From assembly GCA_022566015.1 (NCBI GenBank), contig JADFJT010000014.1, positions 1 through 39,565 of the forward strand: a stretch of DNA of 39,565 nucleotides. Direction: 5' to 3'. The notes below the pieces were generated by a model that searched no databases, was not told the origin of the DNA, and saw only the letters and a list, made by a program, of their open reading frames with translations. Of this stretch, positions 20,601 to 29,496 are shown piece after piece. The number at the start of each line of letters is the position of its first letter. Within the stretch, counting starts at the first letter, position 1. Made by a program: the position numbers and the translations under genes. The DNA comes from Pseudomonadota bacterium. GTDB taxonomy: Bacteria > Pseudomonadota > Gammaproteobacteria > GCA-001735895.

Positions 20601-20915
20601 TTATCGGGTATCTTCGAAATCATCTGCTAGTTCTCTCGTCAGCAGGCCTGCTGATACCTCTTTACATCCAGACGTATTTTGCCCGGCCCATAGGGGTGGG
20701 AAATAACCGCTACCCTGACTTTCGGCCCTGGCGCGTATGGGTGCGATGGCCGACGCCGCGAGGGGAAATGCAGGCACGGCTGCACTGACAGGATCCAGTT
20801 CCCTCATGATGCCGCGCGCGTTAGAAACCGGCCATGTAAGATCACTGCCCTGCACACCAGCCATCGGGGCTTGAATGATCGGGAGCGGTATTCCAGTTAG
20901 TTGCTGCAGATTCAT
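20601..20915 (-). pseudogene. Nitronate monooxygenase with large internal deletion
   Basis: N-terminal PIIQAPMAGVQGSDLTWPVSNARG joined directly to C-terminal-like PAFPLAASAIAPIRARAESQGSGYFPPLWAGQ. Confidence 0.75.
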
Positions 20916-21031
20916 CGGGTTTCCATCTCAATTATTCAGAGCCCATCGGCTGCTTTGGTGCACAGACGAGGGCCATGCGCGTAGTGCAAGCTATTGTCTT
21001 AAGTAACCGGCGAATTTTACTATGCCAGGCC

Positions 21032-21484
21032 TTATATCCACCGCCTCACCCTCGATCTATAGGACTCAAATTCCTTAGCAAATAGTACTTCAAGCACTTT
21101 TTCCTCAGGCACTATTTGAAATACTGTTATATACCAAATAAACAAAAGCAAAATCGCAATATTAAAGACGCTTCCAAGCCATATAGTCCAGCCGATTAAT
21201 ATAAACAGAAAGCCCAGGTACATTGGATTTCTACTCAATTTATACACCCCGGTATCGACTAAATTTGCTGCCTTTTTTGGCTTCCTGGGATTCATGGTTG
21301 TGTCAGCCTTTCTAAAAGAAAATGCCGCCGATATATTAATGGCAAGTCCAGCCAGAAATATTAATATGGACAGAGGAACGACCACTGCTGATTCAAGCGG
21401 GGCATGGTTGCTTAGCAGGGATACTCCCCACATTAATACTGAAAATATCAATGCTATCAACGGTGGTGGAATCTTTAGCTTCAT
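21032..21484 (-). CDS. Isoprenylcysteine carboxyl methyltransferase / phospholipid methyltransferase-like membrane protein
   Basis: GVYKLSRNPMYLGFLFILIGWTIWLGS motif; hydrophobic segments. Confidence 0.8.
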   Translation of the reverse strand: MKLKIPPPLIALIFSVLMWGVSLLSNHAPLESAVVVPLSILIFLAGLAINISAAFSFRKADTTMNPRKPKKAANLVDTGVYKLSRNPMYLGFLFILIGWTIWLGSVFNIAILLLFIWYITVFQIVPEEKVLEVLFAKEFESYRSRVRRWI

Positions 21485-21629
21485 TTAACGCACCAATTAT
21501 TTAAAATATTAACACCCCCGCGGCATCAGCAAAGTGCGCACGCAGCGGGCACCATGTCCGACTGCATGCCTCTATGAGTGTGCCAGGGGATAAAACTCGT
21601 GAAAGAATCGATGTTATGGATCAAGATCA

Positions 21630-21808
21630 ATACTCGGTCGTTATGCTGAATCTTGCCAGCGAGCATCTCCCCTCTCCAGTGATATAGCATGACAGAATTA
21701 ATATTTAAATCTTCTGCAACGTCTGCTGCTTGTATATCCGGGTGATTCGTGACGGTAATAGTTGTGTGTTTTGATTGATATTTATAATAGGCATGAATTT
21801 TTTTTCAT
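21630..21808 (-). pseudogene. IS3-type transposase OrfA N-terminal remnant
   Basis: Minus frame reads YYKYQSKHTTITVTNHPDIQAADVAEDLNINSVMLYHWRGEMLAGKI, resembling the IS3 OrfA HTH; preceded by MKKNS in a shifted frame. Confidence 0.5.
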
Positions 21809-21898
21809 CTGGCACCTCTTCATATTACATTAAAATATGGTTTCAACTTTTTCAGGGCAGGTTCAGACTTAATTGGCGCGTTTGTTAGATGCCTGTAC

Positions 21899-22597
21899 TC
21901 AACTATTAATGTCTATTCTCTCAAGATTAAAATTTCCCGAGCTATCTTTACTGACCCGTAAAGCAAAATTAAATCTATCTATATCCATGCATAAATCGAA
22001 ATCTGACGGAGGACTCCACGGTTTCTCTGGATCAAAAAATCTCGCCGAAAAAGGCGATTCCCTCATTGTTTTTACGGCCTCATACTGATCAAAATCCTGA
22101 TTATTCAACAGGCTCTCAATATACTCTGCACAGAGATCATCTTCATCAGAGGCCTTTATAGCCTCAAGCCCCATTTTAACCAGAGTTACTTTCTCAGGAT
22201 TTCTACTTTTAATGTATTCAGAGGTAGCCTTTGCATTTACAAATGCTCCAGTAAGAACTTCGTCAGCCCTGGTCGCATTAACGATACCCTGAGTACCTGC
22301 ATGGGTAGTGTGGATTATTATTTTTCCCTTTAAATCAGCCGCAAGAATTTCAGTTGGCGAATTACCATAGTCAAAACCCGGTAATCTTTTTCCTTTGCGC
22401 TCTCCAATCAGAACAGCTGCACCTATAGTCTTCGACAACTCACGGGCCTCATCAACTTCGCCTACAGGAAAAATTTTAGCAACGCCTTTACTCATGCAAT
22501 AGCAAGCAACTGAAAAAGCACGAAACACATCAATAATTACCGCTATTCCCTCAGCGTTCTTAGCACCCTCGACAAAGTTTACCTGTTCGATTTCCAT
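21899..22597 (-). CDS. 2-phosphosulfolactate phosphatase family (ComB-like)
   Basis: VIIDVFRAFSVACY, GERKGKRLPGFDYGNSPTE, HTTHAGTQGI; start chosen at MEIEQVNF. Confidence 0.82.
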   Translation of the reverse strand: MEIEQVNFVEGAKNAEGIAVIIDVFRAFSVACYCMSKGVAKIFPVGEVDEARELSKTIGAAVLIGERKGKRLPGFDYGNSPTEILAADLKGKIIIHTTHAGTQGIVNATRADEVLTGAFVNAKATSEYIKSRNPEKVTLVKMGLEAIKASDEDDLCAEYIESLLNNQDFDQYEAVKTMRESPFSARFFDPEKPWSPPSDFDLCMDIDRFNFALRVSKDSSGNFNLERIDINS

Positions 22598-22713
22598 CGG
22601 TTTATGTTTTAATTCCTGATCATTTTTTAAGGCATTTGACGCCAGGTAAGGGGCGTAAAAATTCGACGTTTTATTGCGTCCAAACCCAGGCACTGGGTGG
22701 CTTAATCACTTTG

Positions 22714-23253
22714 TCAGGCATCCAGAAGTGCTTTCATGATGATTGCAGGATGTCCACGATATTCAGGCCGTTCGACCTCAATCCAACCGAGTCGCTTATA
22801 CCACTGCCCTGTTTTGCGGTATCGAGTGTATAGATACAACTCGCTTATTTCGAGCCGACTCGCCGCATCGACTGCGGCCCTTACCAGTAGCGACCCTATA
22901 CCCGCACCCCTGCGGGACTTAACCACAAACAGAGTTCCCAGCCAATGCTCGTACTGGGGACGAATTTCGATTTCCCGGATTTTCAGGCTCACCGTCCCTA
23001 AGGGCTCCTCATCTTCATGCGCGAGCATTGCGAGAGGCAAAGCATCTCGCCGCAGGCGATTCCGCAAATTGTCCACTACCCCTTCTACGCTGCCGTCCGG
23101 GGATTCCGGAGAATGATGCCCCCACTCATCGAACAACCAGCGCGCAATTTGAGGGATTGCGTCTTGATGATCGGCTAAGTAATCGACCGTAATATTCACC
23201 CGGGTTCCTGGCATGCTTAACGACTGTTTAATTGGTGCTGGAAAGGTTTTCAA
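22714..23253 (-). CDS. GNAT family N-acetyltransferase
   Basis: GTLFVVKSRRGAGIGSLLVRAAVDAA acetyl-CoA-binding motif. Confidence 0.88.
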   Translation of the reverse strand: MKTFPAPIKQSLSMPGTRVNITVDYLADHQDAIPQIARWLFDEWGHHSPESPDGSVEGVVDNLRNRLRRDALPLAMLAHEDEEPLGTVSLKIREIEIRPQYEHWLGTLFVVKSRRGAGIGSLLVRAAVDAASRLEISELYLYTRYRKTGQWYKRLGWIEVERPEYRGHPAIIMKALLDA

Positions 23254-23506
23254 AATATTATTGCTGATGTGATATCACGGCGTGTCCCTGCCCACATTGT
23301 CCATAACACTCTCAATGGACTGAACCGTACTCGGGGCAGAATAACCGACAATAATACATTCTCCAACTATAACCAGGATTTATCACCTAGCGGAGAATGC
23401 GGCTGTAGTTGCCTGCGGATTTCTATCAAACCGAACCTGATTATCAGAGATTAAATCAGTAACGCAATTTAATAGCCTAAAAAATCAGTCTGTTAAATTA
23501 GTCTCC

Positions 23507-23540
23507 GTGGTCCCCTGGCCTAAATTAGCCGGGGGACCAC
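23507..23540 (-). terminator. Strong hairpin downstream of the OM protein gene
   Basis: GTGGTCCCCTGGCC-TAAATTA-GCCGGGGGACCAC, just past the CDS stop at 23559. Confidence 0.6.
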
Positions 23541-23558
23541 AGGCGAGCATGGATTGAT

Positions 23559-24260
23559 TTAGAAGCCTATATTAAGACGAAAGAATACAGGCGTACCTAC
23601 GGTACTGGTATTGGGCCCGCCCAGCGACTCGAATACGCCCAGGTCAAGAATGACGGTACGTTTCGGTATCCAGCGCACACCAATGTAAACATCGGTATCC
23701 GAATTTGGGCTGAACTCCATGTCAATTTCACCTCCGAGATACAGCGAGCCTTTGATTGATTCATTCGCAAGTCGATAAAAAGCGGAACCTCTGAGATCGA
23801 TGAAGGTTTCACTAGGGCCGCCACCAGGACCACCACCGGTATCGCTCTGACTGAAAAGTTCAACATTGCCATTCAGAATATAAGTACCGGTGTTGGTAGT
23901 ATAGGACGCACCGGCGGTAATATTGGTAAAGCTTTGATCGTTGTCCAGAAACAACATGCCATAGACGGCGATATTTGAGTTGATCGACAATTTGTAACCC
24001 AGGCCATGCGCAGCATTTCCGGTATCCGGGCTGATCATAATTTCACCACCATAGGCACCGACTCGAATCATATCCCGATAATTGGTGTTATTAAAAAGAT
24101 CGACTCGGATGTCTCCATCCAAAGTCAGTGCCGCTGTTTCCTGGACAAATCCAAACGATGGAATACCCACCAGGTCCGATTCGTGATTCGCTGCAAAAGA
24201 CTGACCCGCAAAAACGCTCAAGCCAGACACCAGTAATAAACCGGCAATTATTTTCTTCAT
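23559..24260 (-). CDS. Putative outer-membrane beta-barrel protein with signal peptide
   Basis: MKKIIAGLLLVSGLSVFAGQSFA signal, alternating beta pattern, C-terminal PVFFRLNIGF. Confidence 0.7.
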   Translation of the reverse strand: MKKIIAGLLLVSGLSVFAGQSFAANHESDLVGIPSFGFVQETAALTLDGDIRVDLFNNTNYRDMIRVGAYGGEIMISPDTGNAAHGLGYKLSINSNIAVYGMLFLDNDQSFTNITAGASYTTNTGTYILNGNVELFSQSDTGGGPGGGPSETFIDLRGSAFYRLANESIKGSLYLGGEIDMEFSPNSDTDVYIGVRWIPKRTVILDLGVFESLGGPNTSTVGTPVFFRLNIGF

Positions 24261-24606
24261 GATATTCTCCTTAACTATAATGATAATGATGTGATATTCG
24301 CTTGATTGCTTCCGACAAATTTCTGGGTGGGATTGATCGATAAATAGCCCCCTGGGAACCCTGTATATCCCTGTCCGTGTTAAAGCAAATCCGCACGCAA
24401 TATACTCCGAATCGAGACTCTAAAGTACGCTAAATAATTACTATTTATGCCGCTATTTTTAACCAGGGTGCATTTATCGTCAATCTGGAGAACTACAGGT
24501 TGGTCGAGCATTGCATCATTTCGTTTCAGGCCAGGCAAAATAGTTCAATCGTTGGTGATTAATCACCCAGCAACCAGTCACCGGCCGCCAGGGCTACTGC
24601 CAAATA

Positions 24607-25023
24607 CTACCCTTCGATTTCATCGGTATCGTATTGACCCGATACCCTGCGGCGAATGTGCGACCATGACATTCCGATCGCCAGTACACCGCTTAGAATA
24701 AATTCGGCTACCCAAAGCAATATGGAAGTATTGTCTAGCGCGAGCAATCCCCATTCGATTAGCAACCAGATTAAAACGCCAAAAACACCCGCGGCGAGCA
24801 AGGTACCCAAAGGGCCGAGCGAATTCCAGGTAGCGCGTAGATACATCACCCAGCCGATCAATAACACGATTCCAGCGGCGAATTTATAAACCAACGCGGA
24901 ATCGGAATTTAACCAGTGAAACCATGAATAGGCGCTGGGGTTATAGGTAAGGAACACTAAGATGAGCGCGATCAGATATCTGAGCAAAAAGCTGGCAAAA
25001 GTAAAATGAGTCCGGGTGGCCAT
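24607..25023 (-). CDS. DUF6524-like small membrane protein
   Basis: FLLRYLIALILVFLTYNPSAYSWFHWL, four hydrophobic segments. Confidence 0.65.
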   Translation of the reverse strand: MATRTHFTFASFLLRYLIALILVFLTYNPSAYSWFHWLNSDSALVYKFAAGIVLLIGWVMYLRATWNSLGPLGTLLAAGVFGVLIWLLIEWGLLALDNTSILLWVAEFILSGVLAIGMSWSHIRRRVSGQYDTDEIEG

Positions 25024-25119
25024 GAGTTTATTACGGATGAATGCTGGATAGCGTCATCCTACCCATTAATCGAAGATTTGGGTATATTGGACTGAAGGAA
25101 CGAAAATCACGACCCACTA

Positions 25120-25965
25120 TCATCTTCCCCGATTGATACTGTATTCCCCAAGGGTGCTGATGAAGGGCAACTTTAGCATGCCCGGCAGCCGATTTACCTG
25201 CTTCGGATCACGAAATATATCCAGGCCGATTTCCATATCCTGGTGATTTTCCCGTGGTTGCGCTACGTAGGTACCGAACAACCTGTCCCACCAGGGCAGG
25301 CTGAAACCAAAATTAGAATTGGTCAAGGGCGCATGAACCGAATGATGCACCCGGTGCATATCAGGCGTTACCACGAATAAGCGCAGGACCCGGTCAATTT
25401 TTTCCGGAATGTAGATATTCCCATGGTTGAACATAGAGGAGACATTGAGCATTACCTCAAACACCACGACTGCCACTACAGGCGGGCCTAGCAGCACGAT
25501 GGTGGCAAACTTGATCAACATGGAAAGAACGATTTCGAGCGGATGGAAGCGAGCCCCGGTGGTGACATCGAAATCCAGATCGGCATGGTGTACCCGATGC
25601 AAGCGCCAGAGTACGGGTATTGCATGCACCAGGACGTGTTGCAGATAGATCACCAAATCCATCACCACCACGGCCATAATAAAGGCCAGCAGGAAAGGTA
25701 GCTGGTAATAACCTATTAGCCCCCATCCCTGGTTTTGAGCCACCACCGCCACCCCTATCGCGGCCGTGGGGAACAACAGGCGTATCACCAGGCTGTTGAG
25801 AAAAACTAGACCTATATTACTAAGCCACCGCAGCCCTTTGGAAACTCTAAGGCTGCGTCGGGGCAATATAAGTTCCCACATCGCGATCACGGCGAAAATG
25901 CCAAAGAAAAATACCAGCCGTATAGTAATTTCGTTTTCTAGAATCCAGCTATCCCAGTTCATCAT
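25120..25965 (-). CDS. Fatty acid hydroxylase / sterol desaturase family protein
   Basis: Histidine motifs LQHVLVH, LHRVHH, MHRVHHS in a membrane protein. Confidence 0.9.
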   Translation of the reverse strand: MMNWDSWILENEITIRLVFFFGIFAVIAMWELILPRRSLRVSKGLRWLSNIGLVFLNSLVIRLLFPTAAIGVAVVAQNQGWGLIGYYQLPFLLAFIMAVVVMDLVIYLQHVLVHAIPVLWRLHRVHHADLDFDVTTGARFHPLEIVLSMLIKFATIVLLGPPVVAVVVFEVMLNVSSMFNHGNIYIPEKIDRVLRLFVVTPDMHRVHHSVHAPLTNSNFGFSLPWWDRLFGTYVAQPRENHQDMEIGLDIFRDPKQVNRLPGMLKLPFISTLGEYSINRGR

Positions 25966-26267
25966 TATGAATATCTATGGTAAGCCAGCTGCTTTAACAG
26001 CGTAAATTTCTCGTCAGTTTCCAAAAACGGTGCAATTTCGTTGAGCAACTGTTTGCGCTCCTTCGAGTTGAACCATTCATTCCAGGCGTTCTCATTGGCC
26101 CACCAGGCGATCACGACATAGTGGTTCGCCTCTTTGCAGTCGACCAGTGATTCCCCCGATATATAGCCGGGTGCCGTAGTCATTGCATTGAGTAAATCGC
26201 CGACTGCTTTTTCGTAGGGTGATTCTAGTCCCTCGGCGACATGCCGCTCTATTATTACCTTGATCAT
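25965..26267 (-). CDS. Antibiotic biosynthesis monooxygenase (ABM)-like protein
   Basis: APGYISGESLVDCKEANHYVVIAWWANENAWNEWFNS pattern. Confidence 0.75.
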   Translation of the reverse strand: MIKVIIERHVAEGLESPYEKAVGDLLNAMTTAPGYISGESLVDCKEANHYVVIAWWANENAWNEWFNSKERKQLLNEIAPFLETDEKFTLLKQLAYHRYS

Positions 26268-26393
26268 TTAATCTTAATTCAGATGCTTAGCCGAAAGATT
26301 ACCCGTACCTGTCCAGTCAGTCTAGCCCGCAAATTTGAGTCAAAGGACGAAACTCGGGGTAAGTAGGCAACATAGTGCTAAAACAGGTAACAA

Positions 26394-26427
26394 TAGTTTG
26401 TAAAAAAGTAGTTTGTAGCTATACAAT
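26394..26427 (+). promoter_or_regulatory. Candidate AOR promoter with tandem TAGTTTGTA repeats
   Basis: TAGTTTGTA at 26394 and 26409 (15-nt period); TTGTAA-N16-TATACA. Confidence 0.4.
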
Positions 26428-26469
26428 CGTCTGCATCCGCTTTAATCCTATTTTGAGAGGACACCGTAC

Positions 26470-28287
26470 ATGAGCTGGCAAAAACAAATATTGCGTGTAA
26501 ACCTGAGTAATGGCGAATGCACAATCGAGCCGCTCAATATGGAATGGGCGAATCAATATTTGGGGCAGCGCGGTTTAGGCAGCAAGTATTTACTCGAAGA
26601 GATGGACCCAGCAGCCGATCCGTTATCGGCCGAAAACAAACTAATTTTTGCCACAGGACCACTCACTGGCACGATGGCTTCGACCGGTGGTCGATATTCC
26701 GTGATCACCAAGGGTGCACTCACTAATGCTATCGCCTGCTCCAATTCAGGTGGAAAATTTGGCGCCGAACTCAAGGCCGCCGGTTATGACCTGCTGATCA
26801 TCGAAGGCGAGTCGGATAAACCGGTTTATCTTCATATTGAAGATGATCAGGTTGAATTATGCGACGCGGATGAAGTATGGGGTAAGACCGTGTGGCAAAC
26901 CGAAGCATTGCTCAAACAAAAGTATCTAGATCCATTGATGCGTTTTGCATCGATCGGACAGGCCGGTGAAAACCTTTGTCGTTACGCCTGCATAGTAAAT
27001 GATTTACACCGTGCCGCAGGGCGTTCGGGTGTAGGTGCGGTGATGGGCGCGAAAAAAATTAAAACCATCGCGGTACGTGGCACCATAGGCGTCAAAAGCG
27101 CCGACCCGGCGAAATTTTTCAAAATCGTCAACGACGTCAATGCACGCCTCACTGATCGCGATGAAATGAGTGCCGATGGTACCCTGGCGATGATCGATGT
27201 GACCAACCGGTTTGGCAGCCTGCCCACGCGCAACAATCGCGACATTCAGTTCGAGGGGGCAGAAAAACTCAACCCCGAAGCGATGCAAACGCCCAATGCA
27301 AATGGCCATACCAATCTGGTCACCAATGCCGCCTGTTTCGGTTGTACCATTGGTTGCGGGCGAATTTGCAAAATCGATCCGACACATTTCTCGGTGAAAG
27401 ACAAACCCCAATACCACGGTGCGTCTGGCGGCCTCGAATACGAAACCGCTTATGCCCTGGGCGCTGCGGTTGGTGTAGACGATATTGACGCGGCAACCTA
27501 TGTCGGATTTTTGTGCAATGAGTACGGCATGGATCCAATATCACTGGGCAGTACGATTGCTGCGGCGATGGAGCTATTCGATATTGGTGCGATTAGCGAA
27601 AAAGAAACCGGGGGAATCAAGCTGGAATTTGGGTCTGCCGAAGCCCTGTGTACGATCGCTGAACTGACCGCCAGGGGCGAAGGATTCGGTCAAGATATTG
27701 GCCTGGGTTCGAAGCGACTCACCGAAAAATACGGTCATCCTGAATTGTCCATGTCGGTCAAGGGCCAGGAATTTGCAGCCTATGATGGCCGCAGTATGCA
27801 GGGTATGGGACTCGCCTACGCCACCAGCAATCGCGGCGCCTGCCACTTACGTGCCGACCCATATGCGCATGATTTTGAAACCACTGAAATTGCTGGTAAG
27901 GCAAAAATTGTAAAGGATACGCAGGACGAAGTCGCGTTTATCGACTCTAGTGGACTCTGTTCGTTTCCGGCTGGCTGCGGCTGGAGCATGGACGATTATC
28001 GGCAACTGGTCGATGCGGCCTGCGAGGGCGAATGGGACTCGGAACGCATGTTAGAAACCGGTGAACGAATCTGGAATCTTGAGCGCATATTTAACCAAAA
28101 GGCCGGGTTTGGTCGAAAGGACGACACCCTGCCGAAGCGTATCCTCGAAGAGCCTGCGCCCTCGGGTACAGCCAAGGGCCTGGTATGTCGACTCGACGAA
28201 ATGCTGCCAGAATATTACCAGCTACGCGGCTGGGACGACGATGGCAATCCGAATGCTGAGACCAGAAAACGTCTAGGTCTCGATTAA
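26470..28287 (+). CDS. Aldehyde:ferredoxin oxidoreductase family (AOR, probable tungstopterin enzyme)
   Basis: 605 aa; ATGPLTGTMASTGGRYSV, NSGGKFGAELKAAGYD, FeS ligands CFGCTIGC plus distal SSGLC. Confidence 0.93.
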   Translation: MSWQKQILRVNLSNGECTIEPLNMEWANQYLGQRGLGSKYLLEEMDPAADPLSAENKLIFATGPLTGTMASTGGRYSVITKGALTNAIACSNSGGKFGAELKAAGYDLLIIEGESDKPVYLHIEDDQVELCDADEVWGKTVWQTEALLKQKYLDPLMRFASIGQAGENLCRYACIVNDLHRAAGRSGVGAVMGAKKIKTIAVRGTIGVKSADPAKFFKIVNDVNARLTDRDEMSADGTLAMIDVTNRFGSLPTRNNRDIQFEGAEKLNPEAMQTPNANGHTNLVTNAACFGCTIGCGRICKIDPTHFSVKDKPQYHGASGGLEYETAYALGAAVGVDDIDAATYVGFLCNEYGMDPISLGSTIAAAMELFDIGAISEKETGGIKLEFGSAEALCTIAELTARGEGFGQDIGLGSKRLTEKYGHPELSMSVKGQEFAAYDGRSMQGMGLAYATSNRGACHLRADPYAHDFETTEIAGKAKIVKDTQDEVAFIDSSGLCSFPAGCGWSMDDYRQLVDAACEGEWDSERMLETGERIWNLERIFNQKAGFGRKDDTLPKRILEEPAPSGTAKGLVCRLDEMLPEYYQLRGWDDDGNPNAETRKRLGLD

Positions 28288-28306
28288 TCTTATTCCCTAC
28301 TAGACA

Positions 28307-28558
28307 ATGCAGGTTACGGTTAAATTATTCGGTGCTCTACGCGAGTTTTTACCCGCCGGCAGCGGTTTTAATAGCTGCCAGCTAAGTATCGCGTCTAACC
28401 AGGTACTCGGCGACCTGCTCAGCCAGTTACCGATTCCTGCGCACAAACCTTACCTGGTAATCATTAACGATGAAAAGATTAACCAGCAGGATTACCTTTC
28501 AACAAATATTCAGGAGCAGGATGAGATCGTACTACTGCCTCCGATTAAGGGTGGGTAA
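28307..28558 (+). CDS. MoaD/ThiS-family sulfur carrier protein
   Basis: MQVTVKLFGALREFLP...DEIVLLPPIKGG; ends in GG. Confidence 0.92.
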   Translation: MQVTVKLFGALREFLPAGSGFNSCQLSIASNQVLGDLLSQLPIPAHKPYLVIINDEKINQQDYLSTNIQEQDEIVLLPPIKGG

Positions 28559-28562
28559 GCTA

Positions 28563-29393
28563 TTAATCGATTTCCAAAGCAAGCTGATACAACGCGTTCT
28601 TTTTTTTGCCGCTGATTTTACTGGCTAAAAGTACTGCCTTTTTAAGCGGCAATTCGGTCTTTAAAAGCCTGAGCAAATCGATATCCTCCTGGTTCAGTTC
28701 CCTGGCAATCATGTTGTCCGGGTTATCGATCAGTACCACAAATTCCCCCTTGCTAAGCGAGATATCTGCGGCAAACATCGCCAGCAACTGCGCCGCTGTA
28801 CCACGCAAAAACCTCTCGTAAACCTTGGTCAATTCCTTGGCGACAACAATGTGGCGACCGGGGAAAACTTCCATTAACTGTTCGAGCAGGCGTACGATTC
28901 GGTGGCTCGATTCGAACAATACCAGGGTTCCAAATTGATTTTTTATGGCACGCAATTTGTCCATGCGCTCCTTGTTCTTGTGTGAAAGGAATCCGTAAAA
29001 GCTAAACTGGTCGGTGGGGATTCCCGCCCCACTCAATGCCACGATAATACTGCTTGGCCCGGGTATGGGGCTCACTTTTAAACCCGCCTCATGTACAGCT
29101 TTTACCAATGCGTAGCCAGGATCTGAAATCAACGGGGTTCCAGCGTCAGAAATCAACGCGATATTCGTGCCTGCGATCAATTTTTCGACCAGCTTATCTA
29201 TGCGTGTCTTTTCGTTATGCTCGTGCAGGGAAATAAGCTTATTTTTAATGCCCAGGTGCTTGAGTAGTCGGGCACTGTGGCGCGTATCCTCTGCTGCGAT
29301 TAAGTCCACAACTTTGAGTGTTTCCTCAGCCCGTTGACCAATATCTGCAAGATTGCCAATAGGTGTGGCCACAATATACAATACGCCGCTCAT
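28563..29393 (-). CDS. rsmI: 16S rRNA 2'-O-ribose C1402 methyltransferase RsmI
   Basis: LYIVATPIGNLADI, AAEDTRHSARLL, SDAGTPLISDPGY, IPGPSSI. Confidence 0.97.
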   Translation of the reverse strand: MSGVLYIVATPIGNLADIGQRAEETLKVVDLIAAEDTRHSARLLKHLGIKNKLISLHEHNEKTRIDKLVEKLIAGTNIALISDAGTPLISDPGYALVKAVHEAGLKVSPIPGPSSIIVALSGAGIPTDQFSFYGFLSHKNKERMDKLRAIKNQFGTLVLFESSHRIVRLLEQLMEVFPGRHIVVAKELTKVYERFLRGTAAQLLAMFAADISLSKGEFVVLIDNPDNMIARELNQEDIDLLRLLKTELPLKKAVLLASKISGKKKNALYQLALEID

Positions 29394-29496
29394 GCAAAAG
29401 AGTGTACAATGAAATTGATATCGATGGCCTAATTCATTGCCTGATTAACTCGTTGGCGAGCACAACCATTTCAGTAACTCAACCACTCAAAAAACG

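Noticed and set aside
24447-24701. 84-aa plus-strand ORF
   Set aside because: Overlaps the 3' end of the DUF6524-like gene in antisense and looks non-coding.
26268-26469. Possible molybdenum/tungsten cofactor riboswitch upstream of AOR
   Set aside because: No convincing Moco/Tuco conserved core or stems by eye; would need a covariance model search.
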